Assembly (NCBI GenBank): GCA_017621705.1 | Contig: JAGASR010000023.1 | Location: 1 to 52,377, forward strand | DNA length: 52,377 nucleotides | Direction of reading: 5' to 3' | Origin: Clostridia bacterium | Lineage (GTDB): Bacteria; Bacillota; Clostridia; Oscillospirales; UBA644 | Shown: in pieces, positions 43,135-51,302 of the stretch | Layout of the letters: the number at the start of each line of letters is the position of its first letter | Numbering within the stretch: position 1 is the stretch's first letter | Position numbers and translations under genes: made by a program | The notes under the pieces: model-generated | Told to the model about the DNA's origin: nothing | Databases searched by the model: none | Seen by the model: only the letters and a program-made list of their open reading frames with translations

Positions 43135-43908
43135 GTGAAAATAGTAATCAAAGTCGGCTCGTCGACTCTTACTCATGCGAGCGGAAAGCTCGATTTCAGA
43201 ATGATCGACAGGCTCGTAAGAGTTATCGCCGATATCAAAAACGAAGGCCATCAGGTCGTGCTCGTATCTTCGGGCGCACAGGTTGCGGGTATGTCCCGTC
43301 TGCGCCTCGAACGTAAACCCGATGAAATAACAAAAAAACAGGCTCTCGCCGCTGTCGGTCAGTGCGAACTTATGGCAATATATGACCGTTTCTTTTCCGA
43401 TTACGGCTATAACGTCGGTCAGATCCTTCTCAATAAGCAGGTGATCGATATTCCGTCCCTCAAAGAGAACGTCACAAATACCTTCAACGCTCTTCTCGAA
43501 TATGATTGTGTTCCTATTGTCAATGAAAACGACAGCGTGGAAGTCGAAGAGATCAAGATCGGCGAAAACGACACGCTTTCCGCACTCGTCGCAACTTTCA
43601 TCGGCGCCGACAAACTTATCATGCTTACTGACGTTGATGCTTTTTACGACGGCTCTCCTGATGACGAGGCTTCCCGTCCCATTCCCGTTATCGAAGTTAT
43701 CGATGACAGGATCAGACAGCTCGCAGGCGGCGCAGGTTCCGATAAAGGAACGGGCGGTATGTTCACGAAAGTTTCCGCAGCAGAGATCGCTACAAACGCT
43801 AGTATAGATGTTCATATAGTTTACGGTAAAAAACCGGACCTTATTTACGATGTTCTTGACGGCAAACGCGCAGGAACAGTATTTAAAAAGAAAAAACAGG
43901 AGAATTAA
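43135..43908 (+). CDS. proB: Glutamate 5-kinase
   Basis: ProB phosphorylates glutamate as the first step of proline synthesis. The 257-residue amino-acid-kinase domain shows [16 protein letters not shown] at the N terminus, [34 protein letters not shown] and [14 protein letters not shown]. The C-terminal PUA domain of the E. coli enzyme is absent, as in many Gram-positive forms. The start is GTG at 43135 with AAGGGG eight bases upstream; a longer ORF to 43033 overlaps the deacetylase gene and is rejected. ProA starts 1 base after the stop. Confidence 0.95.
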   Translation: MKIVIKVGSSTLTHASGKLDFRMIDRLVRVIADIKNEGHQVVLVSSGAQVAGMSRLRLERKPDEITKKQALAAVGQCELMAIYDRFFSDYGYNVGQILLNKQVIDIPSLKENVTNTFNALLEYDCVPIVNENDSVEVEEIKIGENDTLSALVATFIGADKLIMLTDVDAFYDGSPDDEASRPIPVIEVIDDRIRQLAGGAGSDKGTGGMFTKVSAAEIATNASIDVHIVYGKKPDLIYDVLDGKRAGTVFKKKKQEN

Positions 43909-43909
43909 T

Positions 43910-45145
43910 ATGACCCTCGAAGAGATCGGCGCAAAAGCCAAAAAAGCATCGTATTCCCTTTCCTGCATGGGCTCCGCAAAGAAAAACGAAGCTCTGCTCG
44001 CAATGGCAAACGCTATAAGGGAAAACTACGCATATATAATTGAAAAGAATGCCGAAGATATCGAAGCCGCTCGCGGAAAGATAAAAGACAGCCTTATAGA
44101 CCGTCTTTCTCTTGACGAAAAGCGAGTAAATTCAATGGCCGATGGTATTGAAGATGTCATTTCTCTTCCCGATCCGATAGGGGTAGGACTCGGTTCTTCC
44201 GTCCGTCCCAACGGCCTGAAGATCGAAAAAGTCAGAGTTCCTCTCGGCGTTATCGCTATAATTTACGAAGCACGTCCCAACGTCACTGCCGATGCCGCGG
44301 CTCTTACGCTTAAATCGGGCAATGCAGTTATTCTTCGAGGCGGCAAAGAAGCTATCCGTTCAAACGAAGCGATCGTAAAAGTTATGCGCGGCGCTCTTGA
44401 AAAGTGCGGAATTGATCCCAATGCCGTTCAGCTTATCGAAGATACTTCCCGTGAGACCGCAAACGCTCTCATGAAACTCAATAAATATGTTGATGTCCTT
44501 ATCCCCAGAGGGGGCGCAGGACTTATCAAGTCCGTTGTTGAAAACTCCACCGTTCCCGTTATCGAAACAGGCACAGGCAACTGCCACGTTTATGTCGACA
44601 GTCTCTGTGACCTCGATATGGCGGCAAATATCGTCTTTAACGCAAAAACATCCCGCCCGTCCGTTTGCAATGCCGAGGAAAGCCTCCTCGTTCATAAGGA
44701 TATTGCGGAGATCTTTTTGCCGTACGTAAAAGAGCGTCTCGATGCGAAAAATGTCGAGATCAGAGGTTGCGAGCGTACCGCAAAGATCATTCCCTGCACG
44801 CCTGCGACCGAAGAAGATTTTTATACGGAATTTCTTGATTATATAATTTCCGTCAAAGTCGTAGATTCTCTCGAAGAAGCTATCGAGCATATTAATCTTC
44901 ACGGCACGAAGCACAGCGAATGTATCGTTACTTCTAGCTACGAAAATTCCCGTGAATTCCTCTCAAAAGTCGATGCCGCGGCTGTTTACGTCAATGCTTC
45001 AACACGCTTTACCGACGGCGGAGAATTCGGTCTCGGCGCAGAGATCGGCATTTCTACCCAGAAGCTTCATGCACGCGGTCCGATGGGCCTTAATGAACTT
45101 ACCACCGTCAAATTCTGCGTATACGGCGACGGTCAGACAAGATAA
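43910..45145 (+). CDS. proA: Gamma-glutamyl phosphate reductase
   Basis: ProA reduces gamma-glutamyl phosphate to glutamate semialdehyde in proline synthesis. The 411-residue aldehyde-dehydrogenase-fold protein has [31 protein letters not shown] and PRGGAGLI. The catalytic Cys lies in RPSVCNAEE near 249, and the C-terminal [21 protein letters not shown] block is typical. The start is ATG 43910 with CAGGAG before it. It is the last gene of the operon. No proC is seen in the window. Confidence 0.96.
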   Translation: MTLEEIGAKAKKASYSLSCMGSAKKNEALLAMANAIRENYAYIIEKNAEDIEAARGKIKDSLIDRLSLDEKRVNSMADGIEDVISLPDPIGVGLGSSVRPNGLKIEKVRVPLGVIAIIYEARPNVTADAAALTLKSGNAVILRGGKEAIRSNEAIVKVMRGALEKCGIDPNAVQLIEDTSRETANALMKLNKYVDVLIPRGGAGLIKSVVENSTVPVIETGTGNCHVYVDSLCDLDMAANIVFNAKTSRPSVCNAEESLLVHKDIAEIFLPYVKERLDAKNVEIRGCERTAKIIPCTPATEEDFYTEFLDYIISVKVVDSLEEAIEHINLHGTKHSECIVTSSYENSREFLSKVDAAAVYVNASTRFTDGGEFGLGAEIGISTQKLHARGPMGLNELTTVKFCVYGDGQTR

Positions 45146-45152
45146 AATATTT

Positions 45153-45184
45153 AAGACGTGGGTTTATACCTGCGTCTTTTATTT
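45153..45184 (+). terminator. Intrinsic terminator after proA
   Basis: AAGACG (45153-45158) pairs with CGTCTT (45173-45178), with further GGGT/ACC pairing inside, then TTATTT. The rest of the 45185-45322 gap shows no gene that I can recognise. Confidence 0.72.
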
Positions 45185-45322
45185 CGGATAGAAATAGTAT
45201 GATTTTTGTATTTTTATTCTTTTTCAAATATTCCCAGATGTGGTTAAAAGTACCGTAAGAAGGCTTAAACGGCGTATTATCAGTGAAGAGTGTGAACAAA
45301 TTGTGTCTTTTGGAAAAACCCC

Positions 45323-45351
45323 TTGACAATTCAAAAAAACGGTAGTATAAT
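45323..45351 (+). promoter_or_regulatory. Sigma-A promoter of the T-box transcript
   Basis: Perfect TTGACA (45323-45328), 17-bp spacer and perfect TATAAT (45346-45351). The predicted start near 45358 begins the T-box leader. Confidence 0.92.
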
Positions 45352-45357
45352 CATTCC

Positions 45358-45657
45358 ACAAATTGAATATCACAAAACAACGACTATGACGAAGACGGTC
45401 GGATCGAGGAGCCTTGAGAGAGTTGGCGGTTGCTGCGAGCCAATGGTAAGTCTTTCCAATGACCCATCACTTCCGAGTCGAAGGACCGAAAGCGAAAGCA
45501 AGTAGATTCCTTCCGTAATGCTGCGTAAAGGCAAAAGACTTGTTAGAGTCTGGAAAGTGGCGAGATCCCTATATTTTTAATATATATTTCGCAATTTGAG
45601 TGGTACCGCGGGTTATAATAACTCGTCTCAAAAAAGATTTTTGAGACGAGTTTTTTT
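45358..45657 (+). promoter_or_regulatory. T-box riboswitch, read as isoleucine-specific
   Basis: All parts of a T-box leader are visible. Stem I base: CGACT 45381-45385 with AGTCG 45476-45480. Upper stem: GGTC 45397-45400 with GACC 45461-45464. The apical AGAGAG and GGUUGCUGCGA-type loop lie near 45417-45438. The specifier loop reads C-AUC-A-CUUCC-GAG (45465-45477); aligned with the common NNN-A-CUCCU-GAG pattern, the specifier is AUC (45466-45468), that is isoleucine. An AGTAGATTCCTTCCG-type element follows stem I. The T-box core GAGTGGTACCGCG (45598-45610) has UGGU, which pairs with an A73 discriminator as in tRNA-Ile. The terminator at 45622-45657 competes with the antiterminator. Uncharged tRNA-Ile should switch on the downstream gene. 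Specificity is my reading. Confidence 0.92.
45622..45657 (+). terminator. T-box-controlled terminator
   Basis: A 13-bp stem (45622-45634 with 45638-45650) and seven T. The mutually exclusive antiterminator uses the T-box core at 45598-45610. Confidence 0.92.
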
Positions 45658-45723
45658 GTTTTATTCAAGTATGTAAACGATCGCTTCGAAATGAAGCAAC
45701 AGAATTGAAAGGAGCAAAAACAA

Positions 45724-48027
45724 ATGGATTTTAATTTGAAAGAGGTTGCAGGTCGAATCAAGGATCTGCGTGAAGCGAAAGGCTATACTGCCGCACAGCT
45801 CGCAAAACTTTGCGGCGTTTCCCTCGAAGACTATAATCTTCTTGAAGCAGGAGAAAGTGATTTCAGTTTTACTTTTATTTATAAATGCGCTAAGGCATGC
45901 GACGTTGAGGTCGTTGATATTCTCGAAGGTCGCAGCTCAACCCTTACCTCTTTTGCTATAACCCGTAAAGGCGAAGGTCTTCAGATCGTTAAAAAGAAAG
46001 GCTTCGTTTATAATAACCTCGCACCCAAATTCAGAGATAAACTTGCAGAACCGTTCCTCGTAAAATTCCCGTATCTCGAAGAAGAGCAGAATACCCCCAT
46101 CAAGCTCAACTCTCATAACGGTCAGGAGTTCGACGTTATCGTAAAAGGTTCTCTTAAAGTTCAGGTAGGTAACCACGTAGACGTTCTTAACGAAGGCGAC
46201 TCGATATTCTATAACAGCCTTATTCCTCACGGTATGATCGCCGTAAGCGAAGGCGGATGCGAATTCCACGCAGTAGTTCTCAATCCTCAGGATGGTCAGG
46301 TCAGCGAGGAATACCCCGAAGCACCGTTTATCGCCGCAAAAGCCGCAGTTGCCGCAAGGAGTTCTGTCAAGACCGTTGCCGATGATTTCATCGAATCTTT
46401 CTATGATGAACAGGGCGTTTTCAGCGGTATCAAATTCCATAACGAAGATAAATTCAACTTCGCTTTCGACTGCGTTGACGCTATCGCAAAGAAAGATCCC
46501 GACAAACTCGCCATGATGTGGGTCGCAAACGATAAGACCGACCGTAAATTTACTTTCAGCGATATGAAGAAGTATTCCGCAAAGACTGCGAACTATTTCG
46601 AATCCCTCGGCATCAAAAAGGGCGATACCGTAATGCTCGTGCTTAAACGTCATTTTCAGTTCTGGTTCTGTATGCTCGCCCTTCACAAGATCGGCGCAAT
46701 CGCGATCCCTGCAACAAACCAGCTCGTAGAACATGACTTTACTTACAGATATAATGCCGCAAAAGTCAAAGCGATCGTTTGTACTGCAGACGGCGATGTT
46801 TCCGCTGAAGCTGAAAAGGCTGCCGCAGAATTCCCCGGCATGATCAAAATCCTCGTCGGCGGTAAAAAAGACGGTTGGAACGATTATAACGTTGAAATGG
46901 AGCGTTTCAGCACTCACTATAACCGCACCGAAAATTCTCCCTGCGGCGACGATCCGATGCTCATGCTCTTTACTTCCGGCACAACAGGCTATCCCCGTAT
47001 CGCAACTCATTCCTATAAATACGCTCTCGGTCATTATCCGACTGCAAGACATTGGCATAACGTTGATCCCGACGGCCTTCACTTCACCATTTCCGATACC
47101 GGTTGGGGTAAAGCTCTCTGGGGTAAACTCTACGGTCAGTGGCTCTGCGAAGCGGCTACCTTTACATATGACTTTGACAGATTCCGCTCCGAAGATATTC
47201 TTCCGCTTTTCAAGAAATACAATATCACAACTTTCTGCGCTCCCCCGACAATGTACAGATTCTTCATCAAAGAAGACCTTTCAAAATACGATCTTTCTTC
47301 CATTAAATATGCGACAACTGCAGGCGAAGCTCTTAACCCCGAAGTTTTCAACCAGTTCAAGAAAGCTACCGGCCTGACGATCATGGAAGGCTTCGGTCAG
47401 ACCGAAACCACCCTCTCGATTGCAAACTTCGTCGGCTCCACTCCCAAGATCGGTTCTATGGGCAGACCCAGCCCGCTTTATGATGTCGTTCTCCTCGATC
47501 CCGACGGTAATGAATGTAAAACCGGTGACACGGGCGAGATCTGTATCAGAACCAAAGAAGGCGCTCCCTGCGGTCTCTTTATCGGTTACTATCTTGATGA
47601 AGAAAAGACAAAAGACGTTTGGTACGACGGCTATTATCACACCGGCGACCAGGCAACAATGGACGAAGACGGCTATCTTTGGTACGTCGGACGTATCGAT
47701 GATGTCATCAAGTCTTCCGGTTACCGTATCGGACCCTTCGAGATCGAAAGTGTCATCATGGAACTTCCGTACGTTCTCGAATGTGCAATCACTCCCGTCC
47801 CCGATGAAGTCCGCGGTCAGATCGTCAAAGCGACCATCGTTCTCACTAAAGGAACTGTCGGCACCGATGCACTCAAGAAAGAAGTCCAGGAATACGTCAA
47901 AACTCATACCGCCCCTTATAAATATCCCAGAATCGTCGAATTCGTCGATGAGCTTCCCAAGACCATCAGCGGCAAGGTCAGACGTGTCGAGATCCGCAAA
48001 AAAGATATGGAAAAAGCAAACGGCTGA
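45724..48027 (+). CDS. XRE-cupin-acyl-CoA synthetase fusion
   Basis: This 767-residue protein has three parts. Residues 1-68 are an XRE-type helix-turn-helix (IKDLREAKGYTAAQLAKLCG). About 100-195 is a cupin fold (NGQEFDVIVKGSLKVQVG then NEGDSIFYNSLIPHG). About 225-767 is an AMP-forming acyl-CoA synthetase of medium-chain/AcsM type: MLFTSGTTGYPR near 414, EGFGQTETT, YYHTGDQATMDEDGYLWYVGR, and the catalytic Lys in PKTISGKVRR near 749. HTH-cupin regulators of this kind usually stand alone, so an HTH-cupin fused to an enzyme is notable. The N-terminal part may sense the ligase substrate or product and regulate, or only act as an allosteric lid. It is controlled by the isoleucine T-box just upstream. 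I infer a role in activating a branched-chain carboxylic acid, with 2-methylbutyrate as first candidate. AAAGGAG precedes the ATG. Confidence 0.9.
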   Translation: MDFNLKEVAGRIKDLREAKGYTAAQLAKLCGVSLEDYNLLEAGESDFSFTFIYKCAKACDVEVVDILEGRSSTLTSFAITRKGEGLQIVKKKGFVYNNLAPKFRDKLAEPFLVKFPYLEEEQNTPIKLNSHNGQEFDVIVKGSLKVQVGNHVDVLNEGDSIFYNSLIPHGMIAVSEGGCEFHAVVLNPQDGQVSEEYPEAPFIAAKAAVAARSSVKTVADDFIESFYDEQGVFSGIKFHNEDKFNFAFDCVDAIAKKDPDKLAMMWVANDKTDRKFTFSDMKKYSAKTANYFESLGIKKGDTVMLVLKRHFQFWFCMLALHKIGAIAIPATNQLVEHDFTYRYNAAKVKAIVCTADGDVSAEAEKAAAEFPGMIKILVGGKKDGWNDYNVEMERFSTHYNRTENSPCGDDPMLMLFTSGTTGYPRIATHSYKYALGHYPTARHWHNVDPDGLHFTISDTGWGKALWGKLYGQWLCEAATFTYDFDRFRSEDILPLFKKYNITTFCAPPTMYRFFIKEDLSKYDLSSIKYATTAGEALNPEVFNQFKKATGLTIMEGFGQTETTLSIANFVGSTPKIGSMGRPSPLYDVVLLDPDGNECKTGDTGEICIRTKEGAPCGLFIGYYLDEEKTKDVWYDGYYHTGDQATMDEDGYLWYVGRIDDVIKSSGYRIGPFEIESVIMELPYVLECAITPVPDEVRGQIVKATIVLTKGTVGTDALKKEVQEYVKTHTAPYKYPRIVEFVDELPKTISGKVRRVEIRKKDMEKANG

Positions 48028-48052
48028 TAATTGCTTATATATTAAATATGTA

Positions 48053-48080
48053 GACAGGAACTTCGGTTCCTGTCTTTTTT
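48053..48080 (+). terminator. Intrinsic terminator after the ligase gene
   Basis: A 9-bp stem (48053-48061 with 48066-48074) with a stable TTCG tetraloop and six T. Confidence 0.93.
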
Positions 48081-48124
48081 GTCGCGAAGGATGCTTTATA
48101 AATCGAATTTGGTTAATATGTATA

Positions 48125-48154
48125 TTGACAACAGCATGTCTTTTATGATATAAT
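48125..48154 (+). promoter_or_regulatory. Sigma-A promoter for lipoprotein gene at 48212
   Basis: TTGACA (48125-48130), 18-bp spacer and TATAAT (48149-48154), about 55 bp before the ATG. Confidence 0.82.
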
Positions 48155-48211
48155 TAATATATAAAACCAAGCACCCAGTTATCGTTTCATTCCCGTGCCA
48201 AGGAGGTCATT

Positions 48212-49207
48212 ATGAAAACAAAATCTTTTATTATTCTTATCTTTGCCGTTCTTTTTATGTTTACGGCGTGCGCAAATGATTATGTAACGGATGATCCCGA
48301 TTTAGACGATGCAACCGTCGGTGGAAATATCAATGATGATATCTCCGAAGAACCTTCCGATGAAGTTGTTGAAGATGTTAACGAAAAAATTGTTGAAGAA
48401 ACAGAAGAGCCTTTCGATGAGGTGATCGAAGAGGTTATTGAAGAGGAACCGGTCGCTGACGAATTGCCGCCGCTTGAAGAAACCGAGTTAGGGCAGGCTT
48501 CTTATACCGTTTCTTCGATTCAGTTTATGTCGGAAGCCGAGGCTGCAAAAATTACGGGCGGAAAACTCGTCTATATGCCGGAACATAACTTCATGATCGG
48601 CGGTTCCACCGAATATAAGGCTTATCTTACGCCGTCGGGAAAACTTGTCTATATGACGGATTTTATCTTTTCAAGACTTGACGGCGCTTCTGATTTTGAA
48701 GTTTCATGGGGCTTTAAGGACCTTAATGAACTGAATATCAGAACCGATATGGGTAATACGGATGACGGCACCGTTCTGGTTTCAGCCGTACTTTCGGATA
48801 AAACAGCTATTAAATATGATCTTTATCTCGATCAATGGGACGGAGAGCCTCTTCCCGGGCTTGAAGGTATTCTCTGCTATGCAAAAGTTTCGTCCGGTAC
48901 GTTATTCTTTGATATGGGGCTTACAATGAATGATCCCGATTTTGAAGGTTATGATGTTACCTATACTTTTACCGGAAATCCCTATTACGAACCGCAGACT
49001 TTGACCTCAAAGGTCGGACAGACCGTTTATATCGAGAATATCAGCAGAATTTATCCCTTTGATTCGGATGTCGAATGGAAAATCAATACCGAAATTAAAG
49101 ACTCTGACGGAAATATTGTCTATACGGAAGATCTTACGGTCTGCGAGTCGTATAACCCTCTGGATAATACATTTTTTGTTTCCAAAGGCGAAAAAATTGT
49201 TCAGTAA
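48212..49207 (+). CDS. Acidic-linker lipoprotein of unknown function
   Basis: This 331-residue protein has a lipoprotein signal with lipobox MFTAC (Cys near 21). A very acidic Glu/Asp/Val-rich linker (about 22-95) follows, then a C-terminal beta-rich domain (about 95-331) that I do not recognise. The linker would hold the domain off the membrane in the cell wall. CAAGGAGG precedes the ATG. It is a single-gene unit with its own promoter and terminator. The acidic linker resembles that of the CHAP-like protein at 2073, but the domains differ. Confidence 0.65.
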   Translation: MKTKSFIILIFAVLFMFTACANDYVTDDPDLDDATVGGNINDDISEEPSDEVVEDVNEKIVEETEEPFDEVIEEVIEEEPVADELPPLEETELGQASYTVSSIQFMSEAEAAKITGGKLVYMPEHNFMIGGSTEYKAYLTPSGKLVYMTDFIFSRLDGASDFEVSWGFKDLNELNIRTDMGNTDDGTVLVSAVLSDKTAIKYDLYLDQWDGEPLPGLEGILCYAKVSSGTLFFDMGLTMNDPDFEGYDVTYTFTGNPYYEPQTLTSKVGQTVYIENISRIYPFDSDVEWKINTEIKDSDGNIVYTEDLTVCESYNPLDNTFFVSKGEKIVQ

Positions 49208-49225
49208 AGAAATAAACATTCTCTT

Positions 49226-49254
49226 AAAAACTGCCCGATACAGGGCAGTTTTTT
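49226..49254 (+). terminator. Intrinsic terminator after the 48212 lipoprotein
   Basis: A stem of about 6 GC-rich bp plus A-T pairs (49226-49236 with 49243-49254), six-base loop and T-run. Confidence 0.9.
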
Positions 49255-49319
49255 GTTGAATAAAAATAATCGATTGAGGCGAAAAATTGAAGTGTTCATG
49301 TTTTGTCAAAATCTTGCTA

Positions 49320-49348
49320 TTGAAATTTTGGACGTAATGTTGTATAAT
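49320..49348 (+). promoter_or_regulatory. Sigma-A promoter of the NifU-like/GGGtGRT operon
   Basis: TTGAAA (49320-49325), 17-bp spacer and TATAAT (49343-49348), about 45 bp before the ATG at 49394. Confidence 0.82.
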
Positions 49349-49393
49349 GTAGAATAGTCAAATAGGCTTTATTTTTGAAAGGAGACATATATA

Positions 49394-50110
49394 ATGAACG
49401 AACAGTGCTCACGCGAGCTTCAGTACTCGCATGAAGTTGAAAGAATGTGCGTTGTCGCAAAAGGTCCTCATCACGGACCTGCTCCCATCCCCGAAGAGGG
49501 CCGTTGGGTTAAAGCATATGAAATTAAAGACATTTCCGGTCTTTCTCACGGTATCGGTTGGTGCGCTCCCCAGCAGGGTACTTGCAAACTCACCCTTAAC
49601 GTTAAAGACGGTATCATCGAGGAAGCTCTCGTTGAAACCCTCGGTTGCTCCGGTATGACCCACTCCGCAGCTATGGCTGCTGAAATTCTCCAGGGCAAAA
49701 CTCTTCTCGAAGCTCTCAACACCGACCTTGTTTGTGACGCTATCAACGTAGCTATGAGAGAAATCTTCAAACAGCTCGTTTACGGCCGTTCTCAGACCGC
49801 TTTCTCCGAAGACGGTCTCCCTGTCGGCGCATCCCTCGAAGACCTTGGTAAAGGTCTCCGTTCTCAGGTTGGTACCATGTTCGGTACGAAAGCAAAAGGC
49901 GTTCGTTACCTCGAAATGGCAGAAGGTTACGTTCTCAGCGTAGCTATGGACGAAAACAGCGAAATCACCGGTTACAAATTCGTACACCTCGGCAAGATGA
50001 TGGACGCTATCAAAAAAGGCGTTGATCCCAAAGAAGCTTACGAAAAGAACATCGGTACTTACGGCAGATATGAAAACGCGGCTAAATACATTGACCCGCG
50101 TAATGACTAA
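49394..50110 (+). CDS. NifU/IscU-like Fe-S assembly scaffold protein
   Basis: This 238-residue protein has an extended N terminus (SRELQYSHEVERMCVVAKGPHHG) followed by an IscU/NifU-N-like fold: GIGWCAPQQGTCKLTLNVKDG (two Cys, about 55-75) and LGCSGMTHSAAMAAEIL (near 83-99), which matches the conserved GC-S block of scaffold proteins. A third Cys (DLVC, near 113) is a possible third cluster ligand. The C-terminal half (KGVRYLEMAEGYVL and GAYEKNIG-like tail) is not part of IscU. Such proteins build or carry Fe-S clusters; the exact client is unknown. Codon use is highly biased, as in PFOR and FtsZ. AAAGGAG precedes the ATG, and the GGGtGRT gene follows after 17 bp. Confidence 0.85.
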   Translation: MNEQCSRELQYSHEVERMCVVAKGPHHGPAPIPEEGRWVKAYEIKDISGLSHGIGWCAPQQGTCKLTLNVKDGIIEEALVETLGCSGMTHSAAMAAEILQGKTLLEALNTDLVCDAINVAMREIFKQLVYGRSQTAFSEDGLPVGASLEDLGKGLRSQVGTMFGTKAKGVRYLEMAEGYVLSVAMDENSEITGYKFVHLGKMMDAIKKGVDPKEAYEKNIGTYGRYENAAKYIDPRND

Positions 50111-50127
50111 GAAGGGGGTAGGATCTG

Positions 50128-51129
50128 ATGGCATTATTTGAAGGATACGAAAGACGTATTGACAAAATCAACGAAACTGTTAAAGAATACGGTTTCTCTT
50201 CTATCGAAGAAACTCGCGATTACTGCCTTTCCAAAGGCATCGACGTTGACGCTATCGTTAAAGGCGTTCAGCCCATCGCATTTGAAAACGCTGTCTGGGC
50301 TTACACTCTCGGCTGCGCTATCGCTCTTAAACTTAACAAAAACAACGCTGCTGACGCTTCCGAAGCTATCGGTATCGGTCTTCAGGCGTTCTGCATCCCC
50401 GGTTCTGTTGCTGAAAACCGTAAAGTAGGTCTCGGCCACGGTAACCTTGGCGCTATGCTTCTCCGCGAAGAAACCGACTGCTTCTGCTTCCTCGCAGGCC
50501 ACGAAAGTTTCGCTGCTGCTGAAGGCGCTATCGGTATTGCAAGAAAAGCTGACAGAGTTCGTACCAAACCCCTCCGTATAATCCTTAACGGTCTTGGTAA
50601 AGACGCAGCTTACATCATCTCCAGAATCAATGGTTTCACCTATGTTGAAACCGACTACAACTTTGCAACTGACGAGCTCACCATCGTTCGTGAAGTTAAA
50701 TTCTCCGACGGCGAAAGAGCAAAAGTTCGTTGCTACGGTTCCAATGACGTTCTCGAAGGCGTTGCAGTTATGAAACTCGAAAAGGTTGACGTTTCCATCA
50801 CCGGTAACTCCACCAACCCCACTCGTTTCCAGCACCTCGTTGCAGGTACTTACAAGAAATGGGCTATCGAAAACGGCAAGAAATACTTCTCCGTTGCTTC
50901 CGGCGGCGGCACCGGCAGAACTCTCCATCCCGATAACATGGCAGCAGGCCCCGCTTCTTACGGTCTTACTGATTCCATGGGTCGTATGCACGGCGATGCT
51001 CAGTTCGCAGGTTCTTCTTCCGTTCCCGCTCACGTTGAAATGATGGGCCTCATCGGCGCAGGTAACAACCCCATGGTTGGTATGACCGTTGCATGCGCAG
51101 TTGCAGTTCAGGAAGCTCTTAATAAATAA
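50128..51129 (+). CDS. GGGtGRT family protein
   Basis: This 333-residue protein belongs to the uncharacterised family named after its GGGTGRT motif, found here at about residues 259-265 and followed by a glycine-rich tail (YGLTDSMGRMHG, LIGAGNNPMVGMTVACAVAVQ). N-terminal regions are alpha/beta with LGHGNLGAMLLREETDCFCFLAGHESFAAAEGAIG. The paired NifU-like gene upstream is the only hint of function: a step in Fe-S cluster assembly or an enzyme carrying such a cluster. No catalytic family was recognised. GAAGGGGGTAGG precedes ATG. Codons are very biased, implying high expression. The gene is followed by AT-rich DNA and a mobile region. Confidence 0.88.
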   Translation: MALFEGYERRIDKINETVKEYGFSSIEETRDYCLSKGIDVDAIVKGVQPIAFENAVWAYTLGCAIALKLNKNNAADASEAIGIGLQAFCIPGSVAENRKVGLGHGNLGAMLLREETDCFCFLAGHESFAAAEGAIGIARKADRVRTKPLRIILNGLGKDAAYIISRINGFTYVETDYNFATDELTIVREVKFSDGERAKVRCYGSNDVLEGVAVMKLEKVDVSITGNSTNPTRFQHLVAGTYKKWAIENGKKYFSVASGGGTGRTLHPDNMAAGPASYGLTDSMGRMHGDAQFAGSSSVPAHVEMMGLIGAGNNPMVGMTVACAVAVQEALNK

Positions 51130-51160
51130 GTTAAAATTTCCTGTTGTTTACTGAACTTTT

Positions 51161-51179
51161 AAGATGTTTAACACATCTT
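51161..51179 (+). repeat. Short inverted repeat after the GGGtGRT gene
   Basis: AAGATGT (51161-51167) and ACATCTT (51173-51179) form a 7-bp hairpin. Degenerate copies of ACATCTT(TT) recur to 51235 (near 51205 and 51228). It could be a weak terminator or part of an element boundary. Confidence 0.45.
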
Positions 51180-51239
51180 TAAATCAAGTTTAAGGCATCA
51201 AAAAATCATCTTTATAACGTAATTTAACATCTTTTAGAG

Positions 51240-51290
51240 TTAGACACATCATTTGAGGTTTTCCCCATATGATGTGTCTAATTGTTTTTT
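51240..51290 (+). terminator. Long hairpin/terminator just before the integrase gene
   Basis: A 13-bp perfect inverted repeat (51240-51252 with 51269-51281) has extra GG/CC pairing in the loop. It is followed by TTGTTTTTT, after which the integrase ribosome-binding site AGGAG (51291-51295) begins at once. It should stop transcription entering from the GGGtGRT operon and so limit integrase expression. Whether it belongs to the operon or to the mobile element is unclear. Confidence 0.82.
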
Positions 51291-51302
51291 AGGAGAAAAA
51301 AG

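Noticed and set aside
45465..45470. CAU (histidine) as T-box specifier
   Set aside because: Aligning the loop with the NNN-A-CUCCU-GAG pattern puts AUC, not CAU, in the specifier position with the required purine after it. The competing reading should still be checked by folding.
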